A stretch of 64,000 nucleotides of DNA, taken from NCBI GenBank assembly GCA_963820995.1, contig CAWGCL010000003.1, positions 1 through 64,000 of the forward strand. Reading direction: 5' to 3'. Position 1 is the stretch's first letter; each line of letters begins with the position of its first letter. The notes beneath the pieces are model-generated. The model had not been told where the DNA came from, did no database searches, and saw nothing but the letters and a program-made list of their open reading frames with translations. The translations under genes were made by a program, and so were the position numbers. This DNA is from JAGTVG01 sp963820995. Lineage in GTDB: Bacteria > Bacteroidota > Bacteroidia > Cytophagales > Cyclobacteriaceae. Shown here one piece after another: positions 63,497 through 64,000 of this stretch.

Positions 63497-63943
63497 TTAT
63501 TCATTATAGCTCCATAATAACTCAATCGTTTCACCTCCTATTTCTTCCGTATTCACATAAGCAAAACGTCCTGATCCAGGCTTTCCTTTTTCACCCCAGC
63601 CCCCAGACATGGATATTTTAAATCCCCGGTCCTTAAAATATTCTATTGCTTTATCCATATCCGGAACACTGAAACCCAGGTGCTGGAATCCTTCTCCATA
63701 TTTCTTGATGTGATCTTCATAAACTGTCGGGGCTTTAAGCGGGATGCACCATTCATAGACGATATTGCCATATCTATACCATCCCAGCTTCATATCGAAA
63801 TCAGCAGGTTCTTCATAATATTCTTTTCCCCAGGTCTCCCCATGGGTGATCTGCATTGCAGGGAATCCAAGGCCTTCCCAATAAGCGGATACTTTGTCTG
63901 CACTTGATTTTTTAATTGCAAAAGCAAATTGATTGAATTTCAT
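63497..63943 (-). CDS. VOC-superfamily (glyoxalase-like) protein
   Basis: 148 residues from ATG 63943 (MKFNQFAFAIKKSSADKVSA); an upstream in-frame ATG at 63997 is less likely since the domain starts at MKFNQF. Two beta-alpha-beta repeats: YWEGLGFPAMQITHGETWG and QHLGFSVPDMDKAIEYFKDR GFKISMSGGWGEK (two pieces), ending IGGETIELLWSYNE. Metal ligands of the VOC fold could be His in QHLGF and Glu in ETIELLW. Reaction unknown (isomerase, lyase or dioxygenase). It is 9 bases upstream of the SMP-30-like gene and probably co-transcribed with it, which suggests a carbohydrate or sugar-acid pathway. Confidence 0.8.
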   Translation of the reverse strand: MKFNQFAFAIKKSSADKVSAYWEGLGFPAMQITHGETWGKEYYEEPADFDMKLGWYRYGNIVYEWCIPLKAPTVYEDHIKKYGEGFQHLGFSVPDMDKAIEYFKDRGFKISMSGGWGEKGKPGSGRFAYVNTEEIGGETIELLWSYNE

Positions 63944-64000
63944 ATTAAGATCATTGTTGATTATCAAATCATCAAAATATGAAGTCGATCCATTCATGAA

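Noticed and set aside
1..64000. Insertion sequences, transposases, integrases, tRNA or rRNA genes
   Set aside because: None recognised on either strand by reading; the repeated gene blocks lack transposase genes, so I do not call them mobile elements.

Overview
The window looks like a Bacteroidota (Bacteroidetes) chromosome segment of moderate to low GC. Signs are lipoprotein signal peptides ending in a lipobox Cys, AT-rich ribosome sites, outer-membrane beta-barrels, and promoters resembling the TTTG / TAnnTTTG type of that phylum. No rRNA, tRNA, CRISPR array or transposase was recognised. Nearly all genes from 1 to 52.5 kb lie on the minus strand; 52.9 to 64 kb is mixed and looks like ordinary metabolic and envelope genes.

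Region 1-42 kb is an accessory island made of repeatedly duplicated gene types: MalT-like LuxR regulators (STAND ATPase plus C-terminal HTH), an 83-90 residue small protein (four copies), DUF1254/DUF1214 secreted proteins (five near-full-length copies, one or more more fragments) and S1-type sulfatases (several copies, three badly broken), with two amidohydrolases at the left edge. Two stretches keep the order regulator - small protein - DUF1254/1214 and/or sulfatase (7.9 to 3.0 kb, and 18.0 to 10.3 kb). Between them sit envelope or stress genes: two MscS-type channels, HdeD, CsbD, an AI-2E-type exporter, a SphA-like outer-membrane protein, a DUF481-like barrel, a Sel1 lipoprotein, a HAD phosphatase, a 3-hydroxyacyl-CoA dehydrogenase.

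The island is decaying. Besides frameshifted genes there are gene 'ghosts': short stretches keeping only the first and last codons of a paralog, or the end of one paralog fused to the start of another (2825-3142, 10093-10190, 18110-18199, 25665-25770, 26757-26850, 39398-39457, 41481-41705). From 42 to 64 kb I found no frameshifted gene, so the damage is unlikely to be uniform sequencing error.

Four or five transcription units (the small-protein genes at 4.9, 36.6 and 42.0 kb, a DUF1254/1214 gene at 31.2 kb, and more weakly the gene at 46.8 kb) share a promoter with an upstream CTACTTTT-type element, a TTG box and a TAAWTTTR box at nearly fixed spacing. A candidate controller is encoded at 47.5-52.5 kb: a soluble multi-PAS histidine kinase translationally coupled to a 1051-residue response regulator that fuses a receiver domain to a complete MalT-like STAND-LuxR protein. 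My working picture is a two-component/STAND-controlled regulon of small proteins and secreted DUF1254/1214 and sulfatase proteins. The wiring is inference; the sequence shows only architecture, synteny and shared promoter elements.
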